7,875 nt of DNA. Source: Gemmataceae bacterium. GTDB lineage: Bacteria; Planctomycetota; Planctomycetia; Gemmatales; Gemmataceae. Shown here in pieces: positions 1 to 6,630 of the stretch. The position numbers were made by a program, and so were the translations under genes. Where the stretch lies: the NCBI GenBank assembly GCA_026418875.1, contig JAOAAM010000289.1, positions 1-7,875 on the forward strand, given 5' to 3'. A model generated the notes under the pieces. It had not been told where the DNA came from and made no database searches. It was given only the letters and a program-made list of their open reading frames with translations. How positions within the stretch are numbered: position 1 is the first letter of the stretch; the number at the start of each line of letters is the position of its first letter.

Positions 1-2556
1 CCCATCCGCCTTGGGCAGGCCACAACAACGCTGTATCGTCGCCACCGCCTCTTGCGGCTTGCCAATCTGGTACTGAACCTCAGCCAACGTCTCCAGATAC
101 GTAGGATTCAGAGGATCAAGTTCGACAGCCTTGCGTGCGGATTCCAAGGCTCGTCCTGCTTGCTGCCGAAGGAACAAGTCGAAACGGGCGAGTTGATGGT
201 GTGCCTCGGCGTGATCGGGAAAATCCGCGAGGATCCGCTGCCATCTCTCGGAGAACCGGTCGAGCATCTGCTCGGCGGCGGCTCCTTCCCCTCGTTGGCG
301 CAGCACGGGAACCAACCTCAGCGGGATCTCACCCAGCAGGGGGCTGAGTGACTCGGCCAATTCCGCCTCTTTCTGAGCCGCGGTTGCATCGCCTTGCTTG
401 TAGAATGCCATGGCCCGCAGCAATCGGAGCATCGCGGGCATGTGCAAGTAGGCCTCGTACCGAACGTAACCGCGAGAGGGCGGCATGACCCGCAGGATAT
501 TCCGTTGAGTCAGGGCAGCGGCTTCCTCGGGCTTGCCTCTCCGCACCTGCTGGCGGGCCAATTCGTCGCTCACCTCGATGATCGACGACGTTCCAACATC
601 CCGGAGCCGATAACAGGTCCACAGTTCCTCGAAAGCATCGTCGGCGAATCCCCGAGAACGCAGGGCGGCGTAAAACGCCTGGCGAGTGCCGAGATTCCCG
701 AGGGGGATGCGGTGGCTCCGCTGAATCCAGGCCAAAATCTCGGGGTGCTGCGGGTTCAACCGACGGATGGCGTCGGCGTGAAGGAACAAGGGCAAGGGGG
801 CCGTGCGTTCGCGCTGCCACGCACGCCGATACGCCGCGGCTGCCTCGGCCCAGTGCCGGTGGTCGGCCAGGGTATCGCCCAGCCATACCACCGCCTCCGC
901 TGGGGCTTCCTCCCAAGTGGGATCATTCAGCAATTCCCGAGCGGTTTGAACCAGTCCCCAGCGCGCGACCAATCGAGCCACGGCCTCGTACTGCTTCACG
1001 CCGTTGAGTTCGGTCACAGGCACCCGTTGGCGCACTAGCCGTTCCAACTCCTTCAAATCACACCGCCCGGAAGCGATGTCGTGCAACCGATCCAATCGCT
1101 GCTCGGTGCTGTTTTCGGGATCGAGCTGAGCGAGGAGTCGCCAGCAGATGTCGGCGTCGGCACCGAGTCGCGGTTCCAGCACCGCCAGAAGCGCTCCCAA
1201 GCGTGTCTCGGGAGACTCGCTTGCCGCAAGAACCACCCGCTTGGCCTCCTCCCGCATCCCGAGGCGGATCAGCCAGGCGATCTTCGACTCCAGCCAGAGC
1301 GACTCGGGGATCTCGCCACGGTGCGTGTTGAGCCGCTCGACCCATGTTCGCGCCTGTTCGATCAAGCCCAGTCGAAACAGGAAATCGACATGGGCGAGTC
1401 GGGCAGCCAAGCGGCCTCCTTGCTCGGCATGGGCAGCCGCTTCACTCAGTTGCAACGCCTCGCGAACGTCACCCCGCGCGGCCTTCAGCTCCACCAAGGC
1501 ACGCGACTCGCCGGATTTGGACAGAAATTCCAACGCCCGCTCGGTCTGTTCGTTCAACAAGAGAATTTTTGCAAGATTCCAACTCGTCCGCGACGGTCGG
1601 CCTCGGCCTCGCGGCTCAAACCGGACATCGTCGAGGAGAGCCAGCTCTTGCGTCCAATCGTCCTGACGGCCCAAGTGCCGCAGCGCAGCCAAGCGCAGGC
1701 CCCAGTCACCCATCGTGCTGGGTGTCAGGGAACGCACGGCCGTCGCCTCGGCCAATTCGGACCATTGCTCGGTTTCAATCAACAGTTGTCGGAGCAGCGC
1801 TGCGTCGTTGGCCCGCCGGGCCGCATCCCTGGCCCGCTCGACATCCCCACGATGCAGTGCCAAAGAGGTCAGAACCCGAGCATCGAATGTCAGGCTCCGG
1901 CGATCCAGTCGTTTTTGAAAGTCGGCCAGCCAGAGATCGAGTTGGCCTCGCTGCGCCACCGCGCCAACGAGATGCGGGATCACCGAAGTTAATTGGGCGT
2001 CCAGAGCCTCGTTCATCAGTTCCAGGGCAATGTCGTCGTGTCCCCGTGCCACCAGCGAGGACAGGATGCGCCAATCGTCGCGGGAGAGTTCGTCCAGGAT
2101 CCAACGACGCTGATCGACGGAGGAGGCGTCGAGGAGACGGAGGACTTGTTCATGGGCGGAGTCGCCCAGTTCGAGCAATTCGCGGAGGACCTGGGCCTGG
2201 TGGGCCGATCGGCCCGCGGCTTGATGAAACCGAATCAACCGCTGGGCGATTTCAGGCGGCGTGTCGGGAGTGATGCGGAAGATGAGGCGCTCCAGTAACA
2301 GCCGCGCTTGCCGTTCGATCTCCGGCACGTCGCTCCGAGCTGCGGCACGAAGAAGCGGCTCGGCCCGATCGCCTGCGGCTTCGAGCAGTTTTAAGGCTCG
2401 TTGACGAACCGCAAAGCGTTCGTGTCCCAAGTCCTCGATGGCCCGGCGAAGCTCCTCATCACTGGGTGGGTCGGCCCGAAGCCTCGAATCGGACCATGCC
2501 CCGAACACCAAGAGCAACGCCCCGAGGACACCGCTGCGGAAACGCCTGGTCACCAT
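1..2556 (-). CDS. Large secreted HEAT-like/TPR repeat protein (3' end cut by window edge)
   Basis: The frame is open without a stop from the ATG at 2556 to base 1, giving 852 visible residues; the C-terminus lies outside the window. The start is supported by AGGGG seven bases upstream and an in-frame TGA 24 bases upstream. Residues 1-28 look like a Sec signal peptide: Arg-rich start (RRFR), hydrophobic core GVLGALLLVFGAW, likely cleavage after LRA. Residues 33-95 resemble the planctomycete HEAT-like motif (IEDLGHERFAVRQRALKLLE, then a helix pair with PEIERQARLLLERL). The middle is helical, rich in Leu, Ala, Arg and Glu, with degenerate TPR-like helices (for example residues 556-582). Residues 783-852 hold two canonical TPR units, including ARKAVELDPLNPTYLETLAE. 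No catalytic motif is visible, so an exported protein-protein scaffold is the best inference. It lies 77 bases behind the TIGR03067 gene on the same strand and may be cotranscribed with it. The substrate or partner is unknown. Confidence 0.88.
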   Translation of the reverse strand, partial: MVTRRFRSGVLGALLLVFGAWSDSRLRADPPSDEELRRAIEDLGHERFAVRQRALKLLEAAGDRAEPLLRAAARSDVPEIERQARLLLERLIFRITPDTPPEIAQRLIRFHQAAGRSAHQAQVLRELLELGDSAHEQVLRLLDASSVDQRRWILDELSRDDWRILSSLVARGHDDIALELMNEALDAQLTSVIPHLVGAVAQRGQLDLWLADFQKRLDRRSLTFDARVLTSLALHRGDVERARDAARRANDAALLRQLLIETEQWSELAEATAVRSLTPSTMGDWGLRLAALRHLGRQDDWTQELALLDDVRFEPRGRGRPSRTSWNLAKILLLNEQTERALEFLSKSGESRALVELKAARGDVREALQLSEAAAHAEQGGRLAARLAHVDFLFRLGLIEQARTWVERLNTHRGEIPESLWLESKIAWLIRLGMREEAKRVVLAASESPETRLGALLAVLEPRLGADADICWRLLAQLDPENSTEQRLDRLHDIASGRCDLKELERLVRQRVPVTELNGVKQYEAVARLVARWGLVQTARELLNDPTWEEAPAEAVVWLGDTLADHRHWAEAAAAYRRAWQRERTAPLPLFLHADAIRRLNPQHPEILAWIQRSHRIPLGNLGTRQAFYAALRSRGFADDAFEELWTCYRLRDVGTSSIIEVSDELARQQVRRGKPEEAAALTQRNILRVMPPSRGYVRYEAYLHMPAMLRLLRAMAFYKQGDATAAQKEAELAESLSPLLGEIPLRLVPVLRQRGEGAAAEQMLDRFSERWQRILADFPDHAEAHHQLARFDLFLRQQAGRALESARKAVELDPLNPTYLETLAEVQYQIGKPQEAVATIQRCCGLPKADG

Positions 2557-2633
2557 CGCCTTGCCCCTGCCCGAGAATCATCACTTGGGGCCGCGCTCCG
2601 CCTCCTGGGAGTTTCCGCTGGAGGCAGGCGTGA

Positions 2634-3071
2634 TCATTTGATTCTTTTGAGAATAAACAATCGGACGTCCGTGCCCGCCTCGGAGACGAACTGCTTGGGC
2701 CGGTCGCCTTCGCGGTTCCAACAGAGCTTCAAGGTGTCGCCATCGATCTGATAGATTCCCTTGCTCGGATCGGCACCCTCGCGTCGGGGTCGAATGTCGA
2801 TCCACCGCGGGTTGTGTTTCGGATCGAGATTCACGTCGGCCCGCTCTTCCCTGGCGTTGCCCTCTTCAAGGATCGTGAAGGTGTTCCCCTCGATCTTCAG
2901 GCGCATTTTTGACCGAACATCGTCCGGGGCCTCCTGCCCCGCGCGAACGGCTTTTTCGACCTTCCATAGCCCCTGCATCTGCTGCAAGTCGGCTTCGGCC
3001 GCGTCGCCGCCCGACTGGGCCAGCCCCCCCGATGCCAGCAGCCCCATGACCACAACGGCGCGACAGAACAT
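2634..3071 (-). CDS. TIGR03067-family small secreted protein
   Basis: A 145-residue protein. Residues 1-18 form a signal peptide (MFCRAVVVMGLLASGGLA) with likely cleavage before QSGG; there is no lipobox Cys. The rest matches the planctomycete TIGR03067 domain as I know it: LQQMQGLWKVEKA (residues 29-41) near the start, a strand-rich middle (MRLKIEGNTFTILEEG), NLDPKHNPRWIDI (81-93), KGIYQIDGDTLKLCWN (104-119) and the closing RPKQF plus LFILKR. The domain is lipocalin-like in pattern; its function is unknown. I chose the ATG at 3071 because the signal peptide begins there and GGGGG lies seven bases upstream. An extension to 3155 would add 28 non-hydrophobic residues read through a hairpin. Probably the first gene of a two-gene unit with the HEAT/TPR gene, since both products are exported. 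Confidence 0.9.
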   Translation of the reverse strand: MFCRAVVVMGLLASGGLAQSGGDAAEADLQQMQGLWKVEKAVRAGQEAPDDVRSKMRLKIEGNTFTILEEGNAREERADVNLDPKHNPRWIDIRPRREGADPSKGIYQIDGDTLKLCWNREGDRPKQFVSEAGTDVRLFILKRIK

Positions 3072-3112
3072 GATGCAGCCCCCAATGCAACTCAAGTCGG
3101 TCGGTCCCACCA

Positions 3113-3154
3113 TGGCTTGCCGCCCGTGGCAGTGACAATCCACGCGGCAAGCCA
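3113..3154. other. Strong imperfect inverted repeat (hairpin) in the divergent promoter region
   Basis: The left arm 3113-3123 (TGGCTTGCCGC) pairs perfectly with 3144-3154 (GCGGCAAGCCA), 11 bp. After a two-base bulge (CC, 3124-3125), four more pairs form between GTGG (3126-3129) and CCAC (3140-3143), leaving a 10-base loop. It lies 42 bases upstream of the TIGR03067 start and 121 bases upstream of the aroB start. No T-tract follows on either strand, so it is not a standard intrinsic terminator. It could be a leader structure of the minus-strand transcript or a binding site for a dimeric regulator. Confidence 0.7.
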
Positions 3155-3160
3155 CCGCAA

Positions 3161-3192
3161 CTTATCGTCTCCGGAATTCCACCGCCCGTCAA
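3161..3192 (-). promoter_or_regulatory. Candidate promoter for the TIGR03067 gene
   Basis: Read on the minus strand, TTGACG (3192-3187, five of six matches to the sigma-70 -35 box) is followed after 17 bases by GACGAT (3169-3164), a poor -10; the overlapping GATAAG (3166-3161) is a better-looking -10 but spaced 20 bases away. Transcription from here would put the 3113-3154 hairpin in the 5' leader. Weak evidence, from sequence resemblance only. Confidence 0.25.
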
Positions 3193-3275
3193 TTGCGAAA
3201 ATCGGGCCAACTGGTCATCGTTTGGGTGGGCGATTAAGCTGGCGGAAATGCTTCACCGCTTGTGGGGTCGACTCG

Positions 3276-4355
3276 ATGCAGAACGTCCACGTGGCCTTGG
3301 GATCGCGGAGTTATGACATCGCCATCACCACGGCCACACCGGGCCTAGGCCCGTGGGTACGGCATCGGCTCTCGGCGTCGTCGCTGGCCTTCGTGGTCTG
3401 CGATGACCATGTCGAGGCCCTGGCCGAGGCACCGATCGCAGAATTGGAAGCGGTGGGTTTCCGGGTCGAACGCGCGGTCATCCCCGCCGGAGAGGGGTCC
3501 AAAAGCCTCGAGACCGCGGCGATCTTTTACGCCCGCCTCGCCGAGGCCGAGGCCGATCGCCGCACCCTGGTCGTCGCCGTCGGCGGTGGGGTCGTGGGCG
3601 ACCTGGCCGGGTTCGTCGCCGCCACTTACAATCGCGGCCTGCCCTTGCTCATGCTGCCGACTTCGCTTTTGGCGATGGTGGATAGCTCGGTCGGGGGTAA
3701 AGTCGGCATCAACCTGCCTGCCGGGAAAAACCTCGTCGGTGCGTTCCATCAACCCATCGGCGTATGGATCGACACCGCCATGCTCGATTCGCTGCCCGAT
3801 CGGGAATACTTCAGCGGGTTGGCGGAAGTCGTCAAATACGGTGTCATCCTCGATGCCGACTTCTTCGCCTGGCTGGAAGCGCACGTCGAGGCCGTGCAAC
3901 GCCGCGATCCCGAAGCGGTCCGGCAGATCGTGGCTCGTAGCTGCCGGTTGAAGGCGTCGGTCGTGGAGCAGGATGAGCGGGAGGAAACCGGCCTGCGCAT
4001 GATCCTGAATTACGGGCACACCTTCGCCCATGCGTTCGAGGCGTATGCCGGCTATGGCGTCTGGTTGCACGGCGAGGCGGTCGCCGCCGGAATGATCTGC
4101 GCCAGCCGATTGGCGCACCGGCTGGGGATGATCCCTTCCGAGTTGATCGACCGCCAAGCGCGATTGCTGCAAGCCTTCAATCTCCCAACCTCGCCCAATC
4201 CTTGGCCCGCCGACGACCTCCTCGCCCTGATGCGGCGAGACAAGAAAAACCGGGCCGGACGTTTGCGCTTCGTGCTCCCCAAGCGGTTAGGCGAGGTGGT
4301 GGTCGTGGATTCGGTGGACGAGGCGGACGTGATCGCTGTGTTAACGCCGGGCTGA
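3276..4355 (+). CDS. aroB: 3-dehydroquinate synthase
   Basis: 359 residues, a normal AroB length. It converts 3-deoxy-D-arabino-heptulosonate 7-phosphate to 3-dehydroquinate, the second step of the shikimate pathway for aromatic amino acids; the family is cytosolic, NAD+- and divalent-metal-dependent. The family signatures are all present: PAGEGSKSLE (70-79), the dinucleotide-binding GGGVVGDLAGFVAATYNRG (103-121), PTSLLAMVDSSVGGKVGIN (128-146), KNLVGAFHQP (151-160), SGLAEVVKYG (180-189), LNYGHTFAHA (244-253) and HGEAVAAGM (265-273). By family knowledge the metal ligands are E184, H248 and H265, with catalytic lysines among K142, K151 and K187; all are kept. The ATG at 3276 is preferred because homology begins there and it gives the usual length. 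The frame is open back to 3117, but that extension has no family resemblance and crosses the hairpin. The upstream GGGG is a weak ribosome site. Likely monocistronic. Confidence 0.97.
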   Translation: MQNVHVALGSRSYDIAITTATPGLGPWVRHRLSASSLAFVVCDDHVEALAEAPIAELEAVGFRVERAVIPAGEGSKSLETAAIFYARLAEAEADRRTLVVAVGGGVVGDLAGFVAATYNRGLPLLMLPTSLLAMVDSSVGGKVGINLPAGKNLVGAFHQPIGVWIDTAMLDSLPDREYFSGLAEVVKYGVILDADFFAWLEAHVEAVQRRDPEAVRQIVARSCRLKASVVEQDEREETGLRMILNYGHTFAHAFEAYAGYGVWLHGEAVAAGMICASRLAHRLGMIPSELIDRQARLLQAFNLPTSPNPWPADDLLALMRRDKKNRAGRLRFVLPKRLGEVVVVDSVDEADVIAVLTPG

Positions 4356-4410
4356 ACAAGGAGCATTGATCGCTCGGCGGTGTCGCTCCGATTGGCCCGA
4401 GATGAACGTT

Positions 4411-4515
4411 GGACACGGAAATTTCGGACAAGGAAATTTCAGACTCGGAAATTCTAGACCCGGAAGTCCCGGCCACGGAAGTCCCGGCCACGGAAATCCC
4501 GGGCATGGCAACTTA
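4411..4515. repeat. Seven-unit 15-bp tandem repeat downstream of aroB
   Basis: Seven head-to-tail 15-base units starting at 4411, 4426, 4441, 4456, 4471, 4486 and 4501. The consensus is about GGMCACGGAAATYYC; examples are GGACACGGAAATTTC (unit 1) and GGCCACGGAAGTCCC (unit 5). Units 1-2 and 5-6 are near-identical pairs, units 3-4 are intermediate and unit 7 is degenerate. The changes are graded along the array (A/T-rich TTTC at the left, CCC at the right), as expected from slippage or unequal exchange. Because 15 is a multiple of three, frames on both strands stay open across the array. It lies in the non-coding gap between aroB and the DUF1501 gene. Confidence 0.92.
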
Positions 4516-4537
4516 CCGTTCTCAGAGAAATTTCACC

Positions 4538-4565
4538 TTGCGTTTGTCCGGTGGTTCGGTATCTT
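4538..4565 (+). promoter_or_regulatory. Candidate promoter for the DUF1501 gene
   Basis: TTGCGT (4538-4543) and TATCTT (4560-4565) are separated by 16 bases, each a partial match to the sigma-70 boxes. Transcription would begin about 50 bases before the ATG at 4623, so the transcript would include the 4589-4620 hairpin. The palindrome GAAATTTC (4527-4534) lies just upstream of the -35 box. Weak evidence, from sequence resemblance only. Confidence 0.28.
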
Positions 4566-4588
4566 AGGGATGTCCTGCCAAACGTTTT

Positions 4589-4620
4589 CTTGAATCCCAC
4601 CCACCGCTGCCGGGTTCAAG
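4589..4620 (+). promoter_or_regulatory. Hairpin covering the ribosome-binding region of the DUF1501 gene
   Basis: CTTGAATCC (4589-4597) pairs with GGGTTCAAG (4612-4620) over nine positions with one T-G wobble, leaving a 14-base loop. The right arm ends two bases before the ATG at 4623 and covers the place where a Shine-Dalgarno sequence would be; the only purine-rich stretch (GGG) is inside the stem. If it folds in the mRNA it would limit ribosome access. A regulatory role is inference. Confidence 0.45.
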
Positions 4621-4622
4621 CC

Positions 4623-5969
4623 ATGCAACCCGATCCACTTCACCAAGCGTTGTCGCGGCGCGGTTTCATTCACCGAAGCGCGGCTATGGCCGCGGGACTG
4701 TTTTTGTCACGGTGGGCTCGCCTGGAAGCATCGGGGGCCGTCACAGAACGGGCAAAAGCTCGATCGGTCATTTTGATTTTCAACTGCGGAGCGCCCAGCC
4801 ATTTGGATTTGTGGGACATGAAGCCGGAGGCTCCGACGACGGTGCGAGGCCCGTTTCGGCCGATGGCAACCACGGTGCCGGGTTTGCAGATCTCCGAGTT
4901 GATGCCCAATTTGGCCCGGCACGCGCGGAAACTGGCGGTGCTGCGAACCGTGCATCACTCCCATGGCCAGCACAATTCGGGGATGTACTGGTCGATCGTG
5001 GGTCGGCCTTATCGGATCGACAGCACCTTAATCAACCCCTCGCGAGCCGACCTTCCCAGCGTGGGGACGTTGGTGGGCTGGCTGGCTCAGAGGGATGGAT
5101 ACAGCGGATCGATCCCGCCGTACGTCATCACGCCGCACCCGCATTGCGACAGCACGGCGTACATCACTCCGGGCCAATTTGGCGGCTGTCTGGGTTCCCG
5201 CTTCGACCCGTTGGTGGTGAACGCCGACCCGAACCAACCATCGTTCCGAGTGAGCGGGCTGGGCATGTCGCAGGGTCTGACGGCCGAGCGGCTGGAGGGC
5301 CGATGCCGCCTCCTCGATGAGATGGACCGTCCGCTGCCGGTCGAGCAAGACGAACTGCAAGTGCATCGCTCCAAGGCATTGCAGCTGGTGACGTCCGAGT
5401 CGGCCCGACGCGCCTTCGATCTTTCCCGCGAGCCGGCCAGCGTGCGGGATCGCTATGGCAGGCACACCTGGGGCCAGTCTCACTTGTTGGCGAGGCGGCT
5501 GGTTGAGGCAGGCGTCCGCTTCGTAACGACGGTGAATGGCCCCAGCATTGTTTGGGACACGCACTCGGATAATTTCAAAGCCCTGAAGGATCGGCTGGTG
5601 CCGCCCATGGAGCGAGCGTTCGCCGCCCTGCTCGACGACTTGGAGCAGCGAGGCTTGCTCGAGAGCACTCTGGTCGTGTGGATGGGCGATTTCGGCCGGA
5701 CGCCCATCATCAACGGCCAGGCGGGGCGAGATCATTGGCCCGCTTGCTACACGGTGGTCTTGGCGGGAGGCGGAATCCGCGGCGGTCAGGTCGTCGGCGT
5801 CTCGGATGCCACGGCGAGCTATCCAAAGGATCGCCCGCTGACACCTGCCGACGTTCATGCCACCATTTTCGCCGCTTTGGGTTATGACCCGCACGACATC
5901 AGCTACGTCTCGGCGGAGGGCCGACCGACCCCGCTGTCGGAGGGCACACCCATCCGCGAATTGCTCTGA
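4623..5969 (+). CDS. Tat-exported DUF1501 protein (alkaline phosphatase-like fold)
   Basis: 448 residues, slightly shorter than many family members. The N-terminus has a twin-arginine signal: SRRGFIHRSA (11-20) followed by the hydrophobic AAMAAGLFL, so export folded through Tat is expected. Family marks in order: VILIFNCGAPSHLDLWDMKP (49-68; the usual form is GGPSQ.D..D.KP), the His cluster HHSHGQH (111-117), WDTHSDNF (311-318), WMGDFGRTP (353-361) and AGRDHWP (367-373). The Asp/His residues in the last three blocks are the likely metal ligands by comparison with the alkaline phosphatase/sulfatase superfamily; the actual substrate of DUF1501 proteins is unknown. I chose the ATG at 4623 because the Tat motif follows directly; a GTG at 4551 would add 24 residues ahead of it. 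Planctomycete DUF1501 genes often sit beside DUF1549/DUF1553 genes, but none is here. The 3' end overlaps rdgB by 67 bases, convergently. Confidence 0.93.
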   Translation: MQPDPLHQALSRRGFIHRSAAMAAGLFLSRWARLEASGAVTERAKARSVILIFNCGAPSHLDLWDMKPEAPTTVRGPFRPMATTVPGLQISELMPNLARHARKLAVLRTVHHSHGQHNSGMYWSIVGRPYRIDSTLINPSRADLPSVGTLVGWLAQRDGYSGSIPPYVITPHPHCDSTAYITPGQFGGCLGSRFDPLVVNADPNQPSFRVSGLGMSQGLTAERLEGRCRLLDEMDRPLPVEQDELQVHRSKALQLVTSESARRAFDLSREPASVRDRYGRHTWGQSHLLARRLVEAGVRFVTTVNGPSIVWDTHSDNFKALKDRLVPPMERAFAALLDDLEQRGLLESTLVVWMGDFGRTPIINGQAGRDHWPACYTVVLAGGGIRGGQVVGVSDATASYPKDRPLTPADVHATIFAALGYDPHDISYVSAEGRPTPLSEGTPIRELL

Positions 5970-6559
5970 ACCAGACGACGCAGCCACGGCCGTAACCGCT
6001 CCAAGGCCCGTGCACGGTGACTGAGGGCGTGCTTGACTCGTGGGCTAAGCTCAGCGAAGGTGCGATGATACTCGGGGATGAGGAACAAGGGGTCGTAGCC
6101 GAAGCCGCCGCTGCCCCTCGGGGCATCCAGGATTCGCCCGTGGCAGCGACCCTCCGTGACGACATGGACGTGGCCTGTCGGATCGGCAAGGGCCGCAGTG
6201 CAGACGTAGTAGGCGGAACGGTCGGCGTCGGGACGCTTGGCCAATTCCGCCAGAAGCTTGGCGTTGTTTGCCTCGTCGTCTCCTTGCCGACCCGCGTAAC
6301 GTGCGGAATAGACTCCGGGTGCCCCGCCCAGGGCGGGGACGACCAGGCCGCTGTCCTCGCCCAAGGCCCAATGTCCGGTGCCGCGAGCCACGGCGATGGC
6401 TTTCAAGCGAGCGTTTTCCTCGAACGTCGTGCCGGTTTCCTCGACCTCCGGCAAGTTGGGCCAGTCCGACAAATCGCCAAACAGCAAGCCCAAGTCGGAC
6501 AAGATCGCAACAATCTCCTCACGCTTCTTGCGATTCCGCGTCGCTAGAACGAGTAACAT
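5903..6559 (-). CDS. rdgB: RdgB/HAM1-family non-canonical purine NTP pyrophosphatase
   Basis: 218 residues. This enzyme hydrolyses ITP, dITP and XTP to the monophosphate and pyrophosphate, keeping deaminated purines out of nucleic acids; cytosolic, Mg-dependent and usually dimeric. Motifs: LATRNRKKREEI (5-16), ETGTTFEENARLKA (41-54), the metal/catalytic GEDSGLVVPALGGAPGVYSA (67-86), SGGFGYDPLF (150-159) and FAELSPRVKHALSHRARAL (168-186). All key residues are kept, including D69 and the FGYDP loop. The ATG at 6559 directly precedes the family's usual N-terminus; AGGAG lies 12 bases upstream. Beyond about residue 197 there is a Ser/Gly/Pro-rich tail without family resemblance, and that tail is the part encoded opposite the end of the DUF1501 gene. 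Divergent from the 105-residue gene, with 71 bases between the two starts. Confidence 0.95.
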   Translation of the reverse strand: MLLVLATRNRKKREEIVAILSDLGLLFGDLSDWPNLPEVEETGTTFEENARLKAIAVARGTGHWALGEDSGLVVPALGGAPGVYSARYAGRQGDDEANNAKLLAELAKRPDADRSAYYVCTAALADPTGHVHVVTEGRCHGRILDAPRGSGGFGYDPLFLIPEYHRTFAELSPRVKHALSHRARALERLRPWLRRLVQSNSRMGVPSDSGVGRPSAET

Positions 6560-6591
6560 GACGGCAGGCTCTCCTGATTGGAACTAAACCT

Positions 6592-6620
6592 TTCATAGTT
6601 GTCGGTCGTCGGAATGACAC
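6592..6620 (-). promoter_or_regulatory. Candidate promoter for rdgB
   Basis: On the minus strand GTGTCA (6620-6615) and TATGAA (6597-6592) are separated by exactly 17 bases, each with four of six matches to the sigma-70 boxes. This would give a leader of about 25 bases before the ATG at 6559, including the AGGAG. Sequence resemblance only. Confidence 0.3.
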
Positions 6621-6630
6621 GGGAGCCACG

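Noticed and set aside
1081..2273. Two long plus-strand frames of about 300 codons (1081-1992 and 1344-2273) opposite the HEAT/TPR gene
   Set aside because: They are antisense to a continuous 852-codon frame with signal peptide and TPR motifs; their translations are rich in Arg, Pro, Ser and Gln without domain resemblance, as GC-rich shadow frames are.
2600..2625. Possible terminator hairpin after the TIGR03067 gene (GCCTCC at 2600-2605 with GGAGGC at 2620-2625)
   Set aside because: Only six pairs around a 14-base loop and no T-tract on the minus strand; not enough to call a terminator between the two tandem genes.
3117..3275. N-terminal extension of AroB by 53 residues
   Set aside because: The extension has no AroB resemblance, runs through the intergenic hairpin, and makes the protein unusually long; the ATG at 3276 gives normal family length.
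3345..4172. Minus-strand frame of 275 codons opposite aroB
   Set aside because: It is the antisense of unmistakable AroB motifs and shows no family resemblance of its own.
4366..4593. Small plus-strand frame with GHGNx pentapeptides across the 15-bp array (TTG at 4366 or ATG at 4402)
   Set aside because: The AAGGAG at 4358-4363 is only two bases from the TTG, the ATG at 4402 has no good ribosome site, and a 15-base repeat keeps any frame open by itself. Left as a repeat, with the coding option noted in the findings.
5028..5987. Minus-strand frame of 319 codons opposite the DUF1501 gene
   Set aside because: The sense strand carries the full DUF1501 motif set; the antisense product has no recognisable domain and would overlap the rdgB 3' end.
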